In this document: positions 15,304 through 23,929 of the stretch, in pieces
Layout: every line of letters begins with the position of its first letter
Numbering within the stretch: the first letter of the stretch is position 1
Origin: DATKMS01 sp041497995
Lineage (GTDB): Bacteria > Desulfobacterota > Binatia > HRBIN30
DNA length: 31,426 bases
Assembly: GCA_041497995.1 (NCBI GenBank)
Contig: JBGQHM010000032.1
Location: 1 to 31,426, forward strand
Direction of reading: 5' to 3'
The notes under the pieces: model-generated
What the model saw: only the letters and a program-made list of their open reading frames with translations
What the model was told of the DNA's origin: nothing
Database searches by the model: none
Made by a program: the position numbers and the translations under genes

Positions 15304-18111
15304 ATGCCGCGAGGCGGGCGCGCGCCGCGATCACTGAAAGCGGTGAAGCCGAAACGGGCGGAGAGCTATAAGCATCCCGAAGCGACGAGCTTGCTCCGCC
15401 CAGATGTCGGCACGCAGGCCCAGTTCCGCAAGAAGAAGCCGCCGCAGAAGTACCACTACGACTCTTCGCTCTCGCCCGCGCTCGATTGGGATGGGCAGAA
15501 CCCCGCGCGGGAGCATGGCGAGGCGCTGATTCGTCAGGTCCTCGAAGCGGACTCACTCGATGCAGCGAAGCAGGCCGCCGCCGAGCTGAAGTCGTTGAGT
15601 AAGCCGTTCCTCAACTGGGCGGGCAAAGCGGAGCGGCTGTCGTTCGACGTGCCGACGCTGCCGCTGTTCGTGCACGAACGGCTGTCGACCAAGGCGATCC
15701 TCGAAACGCTCAAGGGCCACAAGCGCGACAAGCAGCTCTCGATGCTCGATCTGTTCGGTGATCCGCAGCGCCCGATCCACGATCAGGTCCTGCGCGCCTA
15801 CGAGTACCCCGATGATTGGGTGAACCGCCTCATCCTCGGTGACTCGCTGGTGGTGATGAGCTCGCTGCTGCACTACGAGAGCCTCGGCGGCCAGGTGCAG
15901 ATGATCTACATGGATCCGCCCTACGGCGTAAAGTTCGGCTCCAACTTCCAGCCCTTCGTCCGCAAGCGCGACGTGAAGCACAACGACGATGCCGACGTAA
16001 CTCGCGAGCCGGAGATGGTGAAGGCTTACCGCGACACGTGGGAGTTGGGGGTGCACTCTTACCTGACGTATCTGCGCGACCGCTTGCTGTTGTGCCGCGA
16101 GCTGCTCGGACCGAGCGGGAGCGTCTTCGTCCAAATCGGTCACGAAAACGTGCACCACGTCCAGGAACTCCTGGATGAAGTTTTTGGCGATGGCAATATG
16201 TGCGGGCTCATCGTCCTAACAAAGGCAGCGAGCCAAAGCAGCGCCCTCCTTCCATCAGTCAACGACTATCTCCTCTGGTATGCGAAATCGAAGGATCACG
16301 TCAAATATCGTCAACTCTTCAAGCCTCGCCCTCCCGTCGATACGGCAACACGAAGATATATTTGCATCGAGACACCTGATGGTCGGGTTGTTGATCTGAG
16401 CTTGAAGCAGAAGCTCGGCGAGGAACCAGTTCCAGAAGGCAGGTGGCTGCGCCTGGTGGCCCTGACCTCGCAGACCGGCTCCGAGTCGAGTCGGTTCCCG
16501 TACGAGTTCGAGGGGAAGACCTACCGCCCGCCGGGAACCCGGGGGTGGTCGACCAACAAGGAGGGGCTGGATGCCATCAAGCAGGTAGGTCGGATGTATG
16601 GCGTTGGCACCACTCTGAACTTCAAGAATTACCACGACGATTTTCCATATCGCCAAATCGTGTCGCTCTGGGATGACATTCGCTCAAGCGGATTCGGAGA
16701 TGAGAAGCTGTACGTCGTTCAGACCCAGCCCGAAGCTGTCGAGCGCTGTATCCAGATGACCACCGACCCAGGCGATCTCATGCTCGATCCGACGTGCGGT
16801 AGCGGCACTACGGCGTACGTCGCTGAGCAATTGGGGAGGCGTTGGATCACCATCGACACGAGTCGCGTACCGCTTGCGTTGGCGCGGCAGCGCCTGCTGA
16901 CTGCAACCTTCCCCTTCTACCAGCTCAAGGAGGAGAAGCGCGGCCCGGCGGGCGGCTTCGTCTACGTCCGCAAGCAGAACAGCAAGGGTGAAGAGGTCGG
17001 CGGCATAGTACCGCACGTGACGTTGAAGAGCATTGCCAACAGCGAGCCGCCAGACGAGGAGGTGCTCGTCGATCGGCCGGAGAGCGACAACAAGATCACG
17101 CGCGTCACTGGTGCGTTCTGTGTCGAGGCGACGATTCCGACGCCGGTGGATTGGGAAGGCGACGGCGTTGAGGACTCTGGCGCGGATGTAGAGACATACG
17201 GCTCGTTCGTCGATCGCATGATCGAGGTGCTGCGCAAGTCGCCGGTGCTGCACGTCGGCGGCGGGAAGACGGTGACGCTGCGCAACGTGCGGCCGCCGGC
17301 GAAGACGCTGTCGCTGTCGGCGGAGGCGGTGGTGGTGAATGGCGCAAATGGGAAGAGCGCCGAGAAGAGCCCTCACCCCGACCCTCTCCCAAGGGGCGAG
17401 GGGGAAGAGAGGAGCGGAGAGGGGATCGTTTCAGAACCCTCGCCCTCTGGGAGAGGGCAGGGTGAGGGCAAGCCCGTCGCCATCGTGTTCGGTCCCGAGA
17501 ATGGCGCGGTGAGCGAGAAGCTGGTGTACGAGGCGGCGCGTGAGGCCTACGCGAAGAGCTATACGCACCTGTATGTCATCGGCTTCGCAATTCAACCGAA
17601 CGCGCGCGAGCTGGTGGAGAAGTGCGATCAGGTCGTCGGTGTCCAAGCCACCTACGTCCAAGCCACTCCGGATCTAATGATGGGCGACCTGCTGAAGAAC
17701 ATGCGCTCGAGTCAGATCTTCAGCGTGTGCGGGTTGCCTGAGATACGAGTCCAAAGTCAAAAGTCCAAAGTTCAAAGTGGGAAGACGGAGTATCAGGTCG
17801 AGCTAGTCGGGCTCGATGTGTTCGATCCGGCGAACATGGAGGCGGTGCACCGCAGCGGGAACGACGTGCCGGCGTGGTTCCTGGACACCGACTACAACAG
17901 CCTGTGCTTCCATGTCTCTCAGGCGTTCTTCCCGCGGACTGCGGCGTGGGACGATCTCAAGAAGGCGCTCAAGGGCGAATACGATGATGCGCTGTGGGAT
18001 CATCTCGCCGGCACCATCAGCGCGCCGTTCGAAGCCGGCGAGCACGGACAGATCGCGGTCAAGGTGATCGATGACCGTGGCAACGAGCTGCTGGTGGTGA
18101 GGTCGCTGTAA
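15304..18111 (+). CDS. Type III-like site-specific DNA methyltransferase (Mod), beta class
   Basis: The 935-residue protein starts at ATG 15304 with AGGAGG 7 nt upstream. The catalytic DPPY motif (204-207, in IYMDPPYG) comes before the AdoMet-binding motif DPTCGSG (495-501, followed by TTAYVAEQLGRRW). That order defines beta-class amino-methyltransferases, which include type III Mod subunits acting on adenine. Between them lies the variable target-recognition region. After the methylase core a long C-terminal part (about 560-935) has no motif I can name. Two dispersed repeats are translated within it, at about residues 689-722 and 815-825, without breaking the frame. The gene is followed by the MNT-HEPN pair and the broken res gene, with 11 nt to the MNT start. 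Its codon use resembles its neighbours. Confidence 0.92.
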   Translation: MPRGGRAPRSLKAVKPKRAESYKHPEATSLLRPDVGTQAQFRKKKPPQKYHYDSSLSPALDWDGQNPAREHGEALIRQVLEADSLDAAKQAAAELKSLSKPFLNWAGKAERLSFDVPTLPLFVHERLSTKAILETLKGHKRDKQLSMLDLFGDPQRPIHDQVLRAYEYPDDWVNRLILGDSLVVMSSLLHYESLGGQVQMIYMDPPYGVKFGSNFQPFVRKRDVKHNDDADVTREPEMVKAYRDTWELGVHSYLTYLRDRLLLCRELLGPSGSVFVQIGHENVHHVQELLDEVFGDGNMCGLIVLTKAASQSSALLPSVNDYLLWYAKSKDHVKYRQLFKPRPPVDTATRRYICIETPDGRVVDLSLKQKLGEEPVPEGRWLRLVALTSQTGSESSRFPYEFEGKTYRPPGTRGWSTNKEGLDAIKQVGRMYGVGTTLNFKNYHDDFPYRQIVSLWDDIRSSGFGDEKLYVVQTQPEAVERCIQMTTDPGDLMLDPTCGSGTTAYVAEQLGRRWITIDTSRVPLALARQRLLTATFPFYQLKEEKRGPAGGFVYVRKQNSKGEEVGGIVPHVTLKSIANSEPPDEEVLVDRPESDNKITRVTGAFCVEATIPTPVDWEGDGVEDSGADVETYGSFVDRMIEVLRKSPVLHVGGGKTVTLRNVRPPAKTLSLSAEAVVVNGANGKSAEKSPHPDPLPRGEGEERSGEGIVSEPSPSGRGQGEGKPVAIVFGPENGAVSEKLVYEAAREAYAKSYTHLYVIGFAIQPNARELVEKCDQVVGVQATYVQATPDLMMGDLLKNMRSSQIFSVCGLPEIRVQSQKSKVQSGKTEYQVELVGLDVFDPANMEAVHRSGNDVPAWFLDTDYNSLCFHVSQAFFPRTAAWDDLKKALKGEYDDALWDHLAGTISAPFEAGEHGQIAVKVIDDRGNELLVVRSL
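17370..17468. repeat. In-frame palindromic repeat inside the methyltransferase gene
   Basis: The outer arms CCCTCACCC (17370-17378) and GGGTGAGGG (17460-17468) extend inward to about 20 nt each with a one-base gap. They enclose an imperfect, Gly/Glu-coding centre. The translation reads PHPDPLPRGEGE ... PSPSGRGQGEG. This translated pattern recurs in unrelated proteins of many bacteria as a dispersed palindromic element. It sits in the linker before the VAIVFGPENG segment and preserves the reading frame. Confidence 0.85.
17749..17778. repeat. Short GTCCAAAG-type tandem repeat inside the methyltransferase gene
   Basis: Three to four copies of a (G/A)TCCAAAGT-like unit are translated as VQSQKSKVQSG at about residues 815-825. 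The base composition is clearly more AT-rich than the flanks. Repeats of this kind are usually intergenic in other genomes; here the insert is in frame and near the C-terminal domain. Confidence 0.8.
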
Positions 18112-18122
18112 GAGGAGTGTAC

Positions 18123-18440
18123 ATGGAAGAACGGGATCTTCTGGAGCGCGTGACGCGGACGATCGTCGAGAGGTTTCACCCACGTCGCGTCATCCTGTTT
18201 GGAAGCCGCGCCCGCGGCGAGACGCGTCCGGACAGCGACATCGATCTCCTGATCGAGATGGAGACCACGCAGACGCCGCCGGAACGGGCCATCGAGGTCA
18301 GCGCGGCGTTTGGTCTGCGGCCCTGGTCGCTGGATGTGCTGGTGTACACGCCGGAGGAAGTGAAGCGACTGCACGGCGTCGCCGGCACACTGCTGTCGGT
18401 CATCGAGCGGGAGGGCAGAGTGCTCTATGAGTCCTCTTGA
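18123..18440 (+). CDS. MNT-type minimal nucleotidyltransferase (MntA-like antitoxin)
   Basis: The 105-residue protein starts at ATG 18123, with a GAGGAG-type site upstream; an in-frame GTG six nt earlier is an alternative. It has the nucleotidyltransferase motif GSRARGETRPDSDIDL at residues 27-42. This matches the GSX10DXD pattern exactly, with D39 and D41, and the third metal-binding acidic residue is D71 in LDVLVY. Proteins of this type pair with HEPN toxins, and characterised ones transfer AMP to a tyrosine of the toxin. The next gene starts 14 nt before this one stops and encodes a HEPN protein, so the two form a classic pair. The pair lies between the Mod and Res genes. Confidence 0.9.
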   Translation: MEERDLLERVTRTIVERFHPRRVILFGSRARGETRPDSDIDLLIEMETTQTPPERAIEVSAAFGLRPWSLDVLVYTPEEVKRLHGVAGTLLSVIEREGRVLYESS

Positions 18441-18849
18441 CCCACCGTTCCGAACCTGGGTGGCCAAAGCGGACAGCGATCTGCTCAACATCGCCAACAA
18501 CCTGGCGGCATCCAGCGTGCCGTGGGACACCGTGTGTTTCCACGCGCAACAAGCCGCCGAGAAAATGCTGAAGGCCTTCCTCGTGTGGAAAGGACAAGAC
18601 CTCTTACGTACCCACGACCTGATCGCGTTGCTGACCCAGTGCGTGGCCAGCGATCCAGGCCTCGCGGAGTTGGAGAGCGATTGCCGCAAGCTGACGTACT
18701 ACGCCGTCGGTTCTCGCTATCCCGATACGTTGTACGAACCTGACGCAGATGATGGGCGCCACATGGTGGACGCCATGCAGCGCATCAGGGTTGCGATCTT
18801 GTCGCGCCTGCCGCCAGAAGGATCGAGCGGACCGGGTTCGACAGTATGA
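18427..18849 (+). CDS. HEPN-domain protein, partner of the MNT protein
   Basis: The 140-residue helical protein has CFHAQQAAEKMLKAFL at residues 37-52, a hallmark of the HEPN family, then RTHDLIALL and a third helix ending YYAVGSRYPD (91-100). HEPN proteins paired with MNT proteins usually act as RNase toxins. The common RX4-6H catalytic motif is not seen here; the equivalent region has RYPDTLYEP. RNase activity is therefore uncertain. The start overlaps the MNT gene by 14 nt and the stop overlaps the res start (ATGA), so translation is probably coupled through the locus. The last ~12 residues are Ser/Gly-rich. Confidence 0.88.
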   Translation: MSPLDPPFRTWVAKADSDLLNIANNLAASSVPWDTVCFHAQQAAEKMLKAFLVWKGQDLLRTHDLIALLTQCVASDPGLAELESDCRKLTYYAVGSRYPDTLYEPDADDGRHMVDAMQRIRVAILSRLPPEGSSGPGSTV

Positions 18850-20366
18850 CCGGCTTCGAAGTTCCGACGCCAATCCTCTGCTCGCCGTTCGAGGAGCCGA
18901 GCGAATACTGGCGCATCGTTGAAGGCGAGACGCCGAAGCCGATGCCGGGCCGCCGGCCGGCGATGTACTACTACCGGCCGCCTGGCAAAGCTTCCGACAC
19001 TGAGCAAAGCGAAGGTGCGGGCACCGCGATCGAGTTGAAGCTCGTCAACCGGATCCGCGAGCGCCTCAAGATGTGGCGGGAGGAGGGCTGGCCGGGCGTA
19101 ACGCGCACAACGTTGGAGCTGCTCAACTACTGGCGGCGCGACGGCCGACAGCAGCGGCTGTTCTTCGCGCAGCTCGAAGCTGCCGAGACCATCATCTTCC
19201 TCGCCGAAGCACGTGCGGACTTCCGGCAGGGTCTCGAGATTCCACCCGACGAGCCGAGTGAGGAACGCAAAGCCGAGGGCTATGCCGCATTCCGCCGCTA
19301 CGGGTGCAAGATGGCGACGGGCTCGGGCAAAACCACCGTCATGGGCATGTTGGCGGCGTGGAGCATCTTGAACAAGGTGAACGATCGCAGCGATGCGCGG
19401 TTTTCTGATGTCGTGCTGGTCGTCTGCCCGAACGTGACGATTCGCAACCGGCTGCGCGAGCTCAATCCGAACGAAGGTGAAGCAAGCCTGTACCGCACAC
19501 GTGACCTGGTCCCGGAGAATCTCATGCCACGCCTTACCGACGGGCGCGTGCTGGTCACCAACTGGCACGTCTTCGAGCCGCAGGTCGTGCAGGTCGGCGG
19601 CGTGAGCGCCAAGGTCGCCAAGGTAGGCGTGCCGGTGCGGGTGCGCGAGAACATCACGATTGGGTCCAAGACGACGACAGCACGCGGCCGGCGCTACCTC
19701 ACGCCGGAAGAGTTGGCGCGCCAGGTGTCGGTTGGCATGATCACCGTCGTTGCCGAAGAGAAGGACAAGCAGGGCAATCTCAAGCGCGTACAAATCGAGT
19801 CGGTGAAGTACGTCGAGAGCGACACCGCGCTGGTGAACCGGATTGTGGGTCGCGAGGTCGGCGGCAAGCAGAACATCTTGGTGTTCAACGACGAGGCGCA
19901 CCACGCCTACCGTATTGTTCACGATCGTCCCGAAGATTGGGATGATCTGGACGAGGACGAGCGCGATGATTGGCTACTCGATCGAAATGAAGCCACCGTG
20001 TGGATCGATGGTCTGGATCGTATTCACAAGCTGCGCGGAATAAACTTCTGCGTCGATCTGTCCGCGACGCCCTACTTCCTCGGACATGTAGGGCAGGAGG
20101 CGAATCGACCCTTCCCGTGGGTGGTGAGCGAGTTCGGATTGACCGACGCAATCGAGTCGGGGCTGGTGAAGATTCCGCAGCTAGCCGTGCGCGACACGAC
20201 CGGCGCAGCGATCCCCGGCTACTTCAATATCTGGCGCTGGATTCTCCCAAAACTGACGCCAGCGGAGCGCGGTTGCGGCGATTCTGAAGTGGGCACACGC
20301 ACCGATCGCGATGCTCGGTGGCTTGTGGGAAGACCTGCGACGCGAATGGGACCAATCAAAAGATGA
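18846..20366 (+). CDS. Type III-like restriction enzyme Res, 5' part of a frameshifted gene
   Basis: This open frame encodes the N-terminal 506 residues of a DEAD-box restriction helicase. Walker A is ATGSGKT at residues 157-163, the DEAH box is at 349-352 (NDEAHH) and SATP is at 406-409. The protein reads sensibly to about LPKLTPAERG (near 20273). The last ~30 residues, after that point, are out-of-frame translation ending at 20366. The match to the start of the next frame (AILKWAHAPIAMLGG from 20278) shows that one gene has been split by a small indel. In an intact enzyme this half holds the first RecA-like domain, which uses ATP for translocation. Start ATG 18846 overlaps the HEPN stop. 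Confidence 0.85.
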   Translation: MTGFEVPTPILCSPFEEPSEYWRIVEGETPKPMPGRRPAMYYYRPPGKASDTEQSEGAGTAIELKLVNRIRERLKMWREEGWPGVTRTTLELLNYWRRDGRQQRLFFAQLEAAETIIFLAEARADFRQGLEIPPDEPSEERKAEGYAAFRRYGCKMATGSGKTTVMGMLAAWSILNKVNDRSDARFSDVVLVVCPNVTIRNRLRELNPNEGEASLYRTRDLVPENLMPRLTDGRVLVTNWHVFEPQVVQVGGVSAKVAKVGVPVRVRENITIGSKTTTARGRRYLTPEELARQVSVGMITVVAEEKDKQGNLKRVQIESVKYVESDTALVNRIVGREVGGKQNILVFNDEAHHAYRIVHDRPEDWDDLDEDERDDWLLDRNEATVWIDGLDRIHKLRGINFCVDLSATPYFLGHVGQEANRPFPWVVSEFGLTDAIESGLVKIPQLAVRDTTGAAIPGYFNIWRWILPKLTPAERGCGDSEVGTRTDRDARWLVGRPATRMGPIKR

Positions 20367-21963
20367 TCCGCGGCCGCCGGTTTTCATCCTCGTTTGCAAG
20401 AACACGATGATCGCAAAGATCGTCTACGAGTGGCTTGGGCAGAACCAGCCGCCGACCGGCATCCCACCGGCGAATATTGAGGGGTTCCGCAACAACGGAC
20501 TTGTGAACACCATCCGCGTCGACTCGAAGGTCGTTCACGAAACCGATACCGGACAACCGAAGAACGATGAGTCTGCGTGGATGCGCTTGACCCTCGACAC
20601 CGTAGGGAAACGCGATTGGCCGAAGGACCGCCTGGGACGCCCGATTTACCCAGAGGGATTCGAGGAGCTGGCGAAGAAGCGCGACCAGCCGTTGCATCCA
20701 CCGGGACGCGATGTACGCTGCATCGTCAGTGTCGGCATGCTCACTGAAGGGTGGGACTGCAACACGGTGACTCACATCGTCGGGTTGCGTCCATTCATGT
20801 CTCAGCTCCTGTGCGAACAGGTCGTCGGCCGTGGCCTGCGGCGCACAAACTACGAGGTGGACGCGGATGGCAAGCTGACCGAAGAGGTGGCCAAGGTATT
20901 CGGCGTGCCCTTCGAGGTGATCCCGTTCAAAGAGAACACGGGGCCGAAAGCGCCGGCGCCCAAGCGCTACCACGTGCATGCCGTGCCCGAGAAGGCACGG
21001 TTCGAGATCAAGTATCCACGCGTTGAAGGCTACCGGCAGGCAATCCGAAATCGTGTGACGGTCGATTGGGAGACCGTGGCTACCGTCACATTGGACCCGA
21101 TGAGCATTCCGCCCGAGGTGGAAGTCAAAGGCGCGCTGCCGAACAACAAGGGCCGACCGTCACTCACTGGACCCGGAAGACTCGAGCGCGTCGACCTCAA
21201 CCCGTACCGCTCGGGGCGGCGATTCCAGGAGTTGGTGTTCGACCTGGCTCGCGATCTCACGCGCGACTACGTTTCGCAGCCGAGCTGCGAAGCCCCGTCG
21301 CACGTGCTGTTCCCGCAGATCGTACGCATCACCGAGCGCTACTTGCGCGAGAGCGTGCATCCGGTGTCGCCCGCTAAGCTTCTCGACGTGTTTCTGTCGC
21401 CCTACTACGGCTGGGTCATCGAACGGCTGGTCGAAGCGATCAAGCCGGACACGACACAAGGGGAAGCCCCGGAGGTTCCACGGTACGAGACCAATCGTGG
21501 ACCTGGCTCGACGGCAGAAGTCGACTTCTGGACCAGCCGTGACGTGCGCGAGGTCATTCGTAGCCACGTGAACTACGTGGTCGCCGACACCAAGCAATGG
21601 GAGCAGTCGGCCGCGTACGTGATCGACACGCACGAATTGGTTGATGCCTTCGTGAAGAACGCTGGGCTCGGGTTCGGGATCCCGTATCTTCACAACGGCC
21701 AGCCGCACGACTACGTGCCGGACTTCATCATTCGGCTCAAGACCGAACCGCCCGGACATCTCATTCTTGAGACCAAGGGGTACGATCCGCTGGAGGAAGT
21801 GAAGCGCCAAGCGGCGCAGCGATGGGTCGCCGCAGTGAACGCCGACGGAAGTTACGGGTGCTGGAAGTACGAAGTCGCGAAGAAGGTCACCGACATTGGC
21901 GGGCTGATTGGAGCGGCTGCGCACTCCACGATTGCAGCCTCATCGCAGTCGATCCTTGCATAG
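20311..21963 (+). CDS. Type III-like restriction enzyme Res, 3' part of a frameshifted gene
   Basis: This frame (open from 20257) carries the second RecA-like domain and the nuclease. Helicase motifs are VGMLTEGWDCNTVTHIVGLR and, as motif VI, EQVVGRGLRR. Near the C-terminus, YVPDFIIRL followed about 15 residues later by LETKGYDP forms a PD-(D/E)xK-type endonuclease site. The apparent ATG at 20311 is internal to the domain (MLGGLWEDLRREW) and has no ribosome site, so I take this as the continuation of the upstream frame. Together the halves give roughly 1,040 residues, similar to long Res-like enzymes. The product would be inactive as cleavage enzyme unless the shift is corrected or is a sequencing error. 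Confidence 0.85.
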   Translation: MLGGLWEDLRREWDQSKDDPRPPVFILVCKNTMIAKIVYEWLGQNQPPTGIPPANIEGFRNNGLVNTIRVDSKVVHETDTGQPKNDESAWMRLTLDTVGKRDWPKDRLGRPIYPEGFEELAKKRDQPLHPPGRDVRCIVSVGMLTEGWDCNTVTHIVGLRPFMSQLLCEQVVGRGLRRTNYEVDADGKLTEEVAKVFGVPFEVIPFKENTGPKAPAPKRYHVHAVPEKARFEIKYPRVEGYRQAIRNRVTVDWETVATVTLDPMSIPPEVEVKGALPNNKGRPSLTGPGRLERVDLNPYRSGRRFQELVFDLARDLTRDYVSQPSCEAPSHVLFPQIVRITERYLRESVHPVSPAKLLDVFLSPYYGWVIERLVEAIKPDTTQGEAPEVPRYETNRGPGSTAEVDFWTSRDVREVIRSHVNYVVADTKQWEQSAAYVIDTHELVDAFVKNAGLGFGIPYLHNGQPHDYVPDFIIRLKTEPPGHLILETKGYDPLEEVKRQAAQRWVAAVNADGSYGCWKYEVAKKVTDIGGLIGAAAHSTIAASSQSILA

Positions 21964-21977
21964 CGGGTTGTACTCCG

Positions 21978-22982
21978 ATGGGACGCACTTCACCTCCTGG
22001 GCAATCGCCCCCTTCGACCACCGCCCAGCAGCGCTACGTCGCCGAGCTCGTGGCCACTGCGCAGCAATTGTTGAGTGACGGCACCTCGGTCGGCGACCTG
22101 AAGATCGCCACCGGTGCGCTGCAGGAGATGCGCGAGGCGTTCAGGGTATTCGCGGCGTACCGCGGGGTGCGCAAGGTGAGCACGTTCGGCTCGGCGCGCA
22201 CGCGCGAAGGCGACCCCGTGTTCAAGCTCGCCGAGGAATTCGCGCGGCGCATCGCCGACTGCGGCTATATGGTCATCACCGGCGCGGGCCCGGGCATCAT
22301 GGAGGCGTGTCAGCGCGGCGCCGGGCGCGATCGCAGTTTCGGCGTCAACATTCGTCTACCCTTCGAGCAACAGGCCAACACGATCATCAGCGGCGATCCG
22401 AAGCTGATGTCGTTCCGCTACTTCTTCGCGCGCAAAATTTTCTTCCTCAAGGATGCCGACGCCGTCGTCCTGTTCCCGGGCGGCTTTGGGACGCACGATG
22501 AAGGCTTCGAGACCCTGACCCTCCTGCAAACCGGCAAGACCCGACCGGTACCGCTCGTACTGCTCGACCGCCCGCGCGGCACCTACTGGAAGACGTGGCA
22601 GCGCTACGTCGAGGACCAGATCCTCCGGCGACACCTGATCGAGAAAGAGGACTTGGCGCTGTACATGGTGACCGACAACGTCGATGCGGCGGTCGAGGAG
22701 ATCACCGGCTTCCATCGCGTCTACCACTCCTCGCGCTACGTGCGCGAGCGCTTCGTGATCCGCATCACGCGTGCTTTGCCTACCGATTTCGTTGACGCAC
22801 TGGCCACGGAGTTTCAGGACATCGTCACAGACGGCGGCATCGCACAGCGCGCCGCGTTGCGCGCGGAGCGCGAAGAGACTGACATCCTCCATCTGCCGCG
22901 GCTGGTCTTCCAATTTGACCGCGTCCACTTTGGACGCTTGCGCATGCTGATCAATCGCCTGAACCAGGCGCCGGTCGCGTAA
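21978..22982 (+). CDS. LOG-family Rossmann-fold protein
   Basis: The 334-residue protein has a central LOG domain. VSTFGSARTREGDP and MVITGAGPGIMEACQRGA bind nucleotide, and FPGGFGTHDEGFETLTLLQTGK carries the PGGxGTxxE active-site motif. LOG proteins release free base from nucleoside 5'-monophosphates, or act on related nucleotides. This one is longer than the usual 190-residue LOG because of an N-terminal helix (about 1-60) and a C-terminal ~100 residues. The start ATG 21978 is 14 nt after the res stop; the frame also runs back into res, but that extension is a shadow. The substrate is unknown. The ribosome site is weak. Confidence 0.9.
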   Translation: MGRTSPPGQSPPSTTAQQRYVAELVATAQQLLSDGTSVGDLKIATGALQEMREAFRVFAAYRGVRKVSTFGSARTREGDPVFKLAEEFARRIADCGYMVITGAGPGIMEACQRGAGRDRSFGVNIRLPFEQQANTIISGDPKLMSFRYFFARKIFFLKDADAVVLFPGGFGTHDEGFETLTLLQTGKTRPVPLVLLDRPRGTYWKTWQRYVEDQILRRHLIEKEDLALYMVTDNVDAAVEEITGFHRVYHSSRYVRERFVIRITRALPTDFVDALATEFQDIVTDGGIAQRAALRAEREETDILHLPRLVFQFDRVHFGRLRMLINRLNQAPVA

Positions 22983-23032
22983 GGTCGGCGCGTGCAGGCG
23001 AGGGCGCCCGCCTCTACCTGGGCATTGTGTCG

Positions 23033-23929
23033 CTACGCTGTCTTCCGCGTCGCCACAGGACGGGAAGCTGGTGACACCTTCTCGTCGTAGAAGCGTCGGA
23101 TGTTGCTGGCGATCACGTCGAGGCTGTCTTCAACCGCGAAGTGTCCGGAGTCGAGCCGGTGCATTTCGGCGTTGGGCAGGTCTTTCAGGTATGCATCCCC
23201 ACCTTCGGGGGTGAAGAAGATGTCGTTCTGTCCCCAGAAGATCACCGTCTTTGGCTGACGGTCGCGCAGGAACTTCTGCCATGCTGGGTACAGATCGACG
23301 TTCGTCCGGTAGTCGTAGAACAGATCGAGCTGGACCCGGCGCGCGTTCGGACGCTCCATGAATCGGAAGTCCATGTTCCAGTTGTCGGGGCTGATCTGCT
23401 CAGGCCGCTTGTGTCCATGGAGGTACACCATCTTGATGCCATCGAGTGCGAGAAACGGCATCAGCGGCTCTTCGGTTTCGGGACCGCGTTTCTTCCACAG
23501 GGCGTGACGGATCGCATCCCACGCCGACGTGAAGCCGACTTCGTAGGCGTTGGTGTTTTGCAGAACCAGCCACTCAGCCCATTCAGGATGGCGACCGATG
23601 ATACGGAATCCGATGGGGCCTCCGTAGTCCTGCATGAAGAGGCCGAAGCGGTCGAAGCCAATCTTCACTAGCAGGCCTTCCACAATTTCGGTGAGCGTGT
23701 CGAACGTGTATGCGAATGTGCCCGGGTCGGGCATGTCGGTGTTGCCGAATCCCGGGTAGTCGGGGGAGATGATGTGGAACTTGTCGGCCAGAGCCGGAAT
23801 CAGGTTGCGGAACTGGTGCGAGGACGCCGGGAAGCCTCCCAGCAGCACCAGCTTCGGGGAGTTGGGGTTTCCGGCTTCGCGGTAGAACACCGAAAGGCCA
23901 TTTACGGTTGCTGTCTTGTGCTGAATCAT
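23033..23929 (-). CDS. Alpha/beta hydrolase, haloalkane dehalogenase/epoxide hydrolase-like
   Basis: The 298-residue protein has the alpha/beta hydrolase fold with an aspartate nucleophile. LLGGFPASSHQFRNL (about 29-43) forms the oxyanion region, D101 in FMQDYGGPIG is the nucleophile, D236 in WGQNDIFF is the acid and H263 in SGHFAVED is the base. Asp in place of Ser at the nucleophile elbow is typical of haloalkane dehalogenases and epoxide hydrolases. A cap domain spans about 135-215. There is no signal peptide. A GGAG lies about 12 nt before the ATG. It converges with the LOG gene (50 nt apart). The substrate cannot be deduced. Confidence 0.88.
   Translation of the reverse strand: MIQHKTATVNGLSVFYREAGNPNSPKLVLLGGFPASSHQFRNLIPALADKFHIISPDYPGFGNTDMPDPGTFAYTFDTLTEIVEGLLVKIGFDRFGLFMQDYGGPIGFRIIGRHPEWAEWLVLQNTNAYEVGFTSAWDAIRHALWKKRGPETEEPLMPFLALDGIKMVYLHGHKRPEQISPDNWNMDFRFMERPNARRVQLDLFYDYRTNVDLYPAWQKFLRDRQPKTVIFWGQNDIFFTPEGGDAYLKDLPNAEMHRLDSGHFAVEDSLDVIASNIRRFYDEKVSPASRPVATRKTA

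Noticed and set aside
18717..19922. 401-codon minus-strand open frame
   Set aside because: Antisense to HEPN and Res, where Walker A and DEAH motifs are present.
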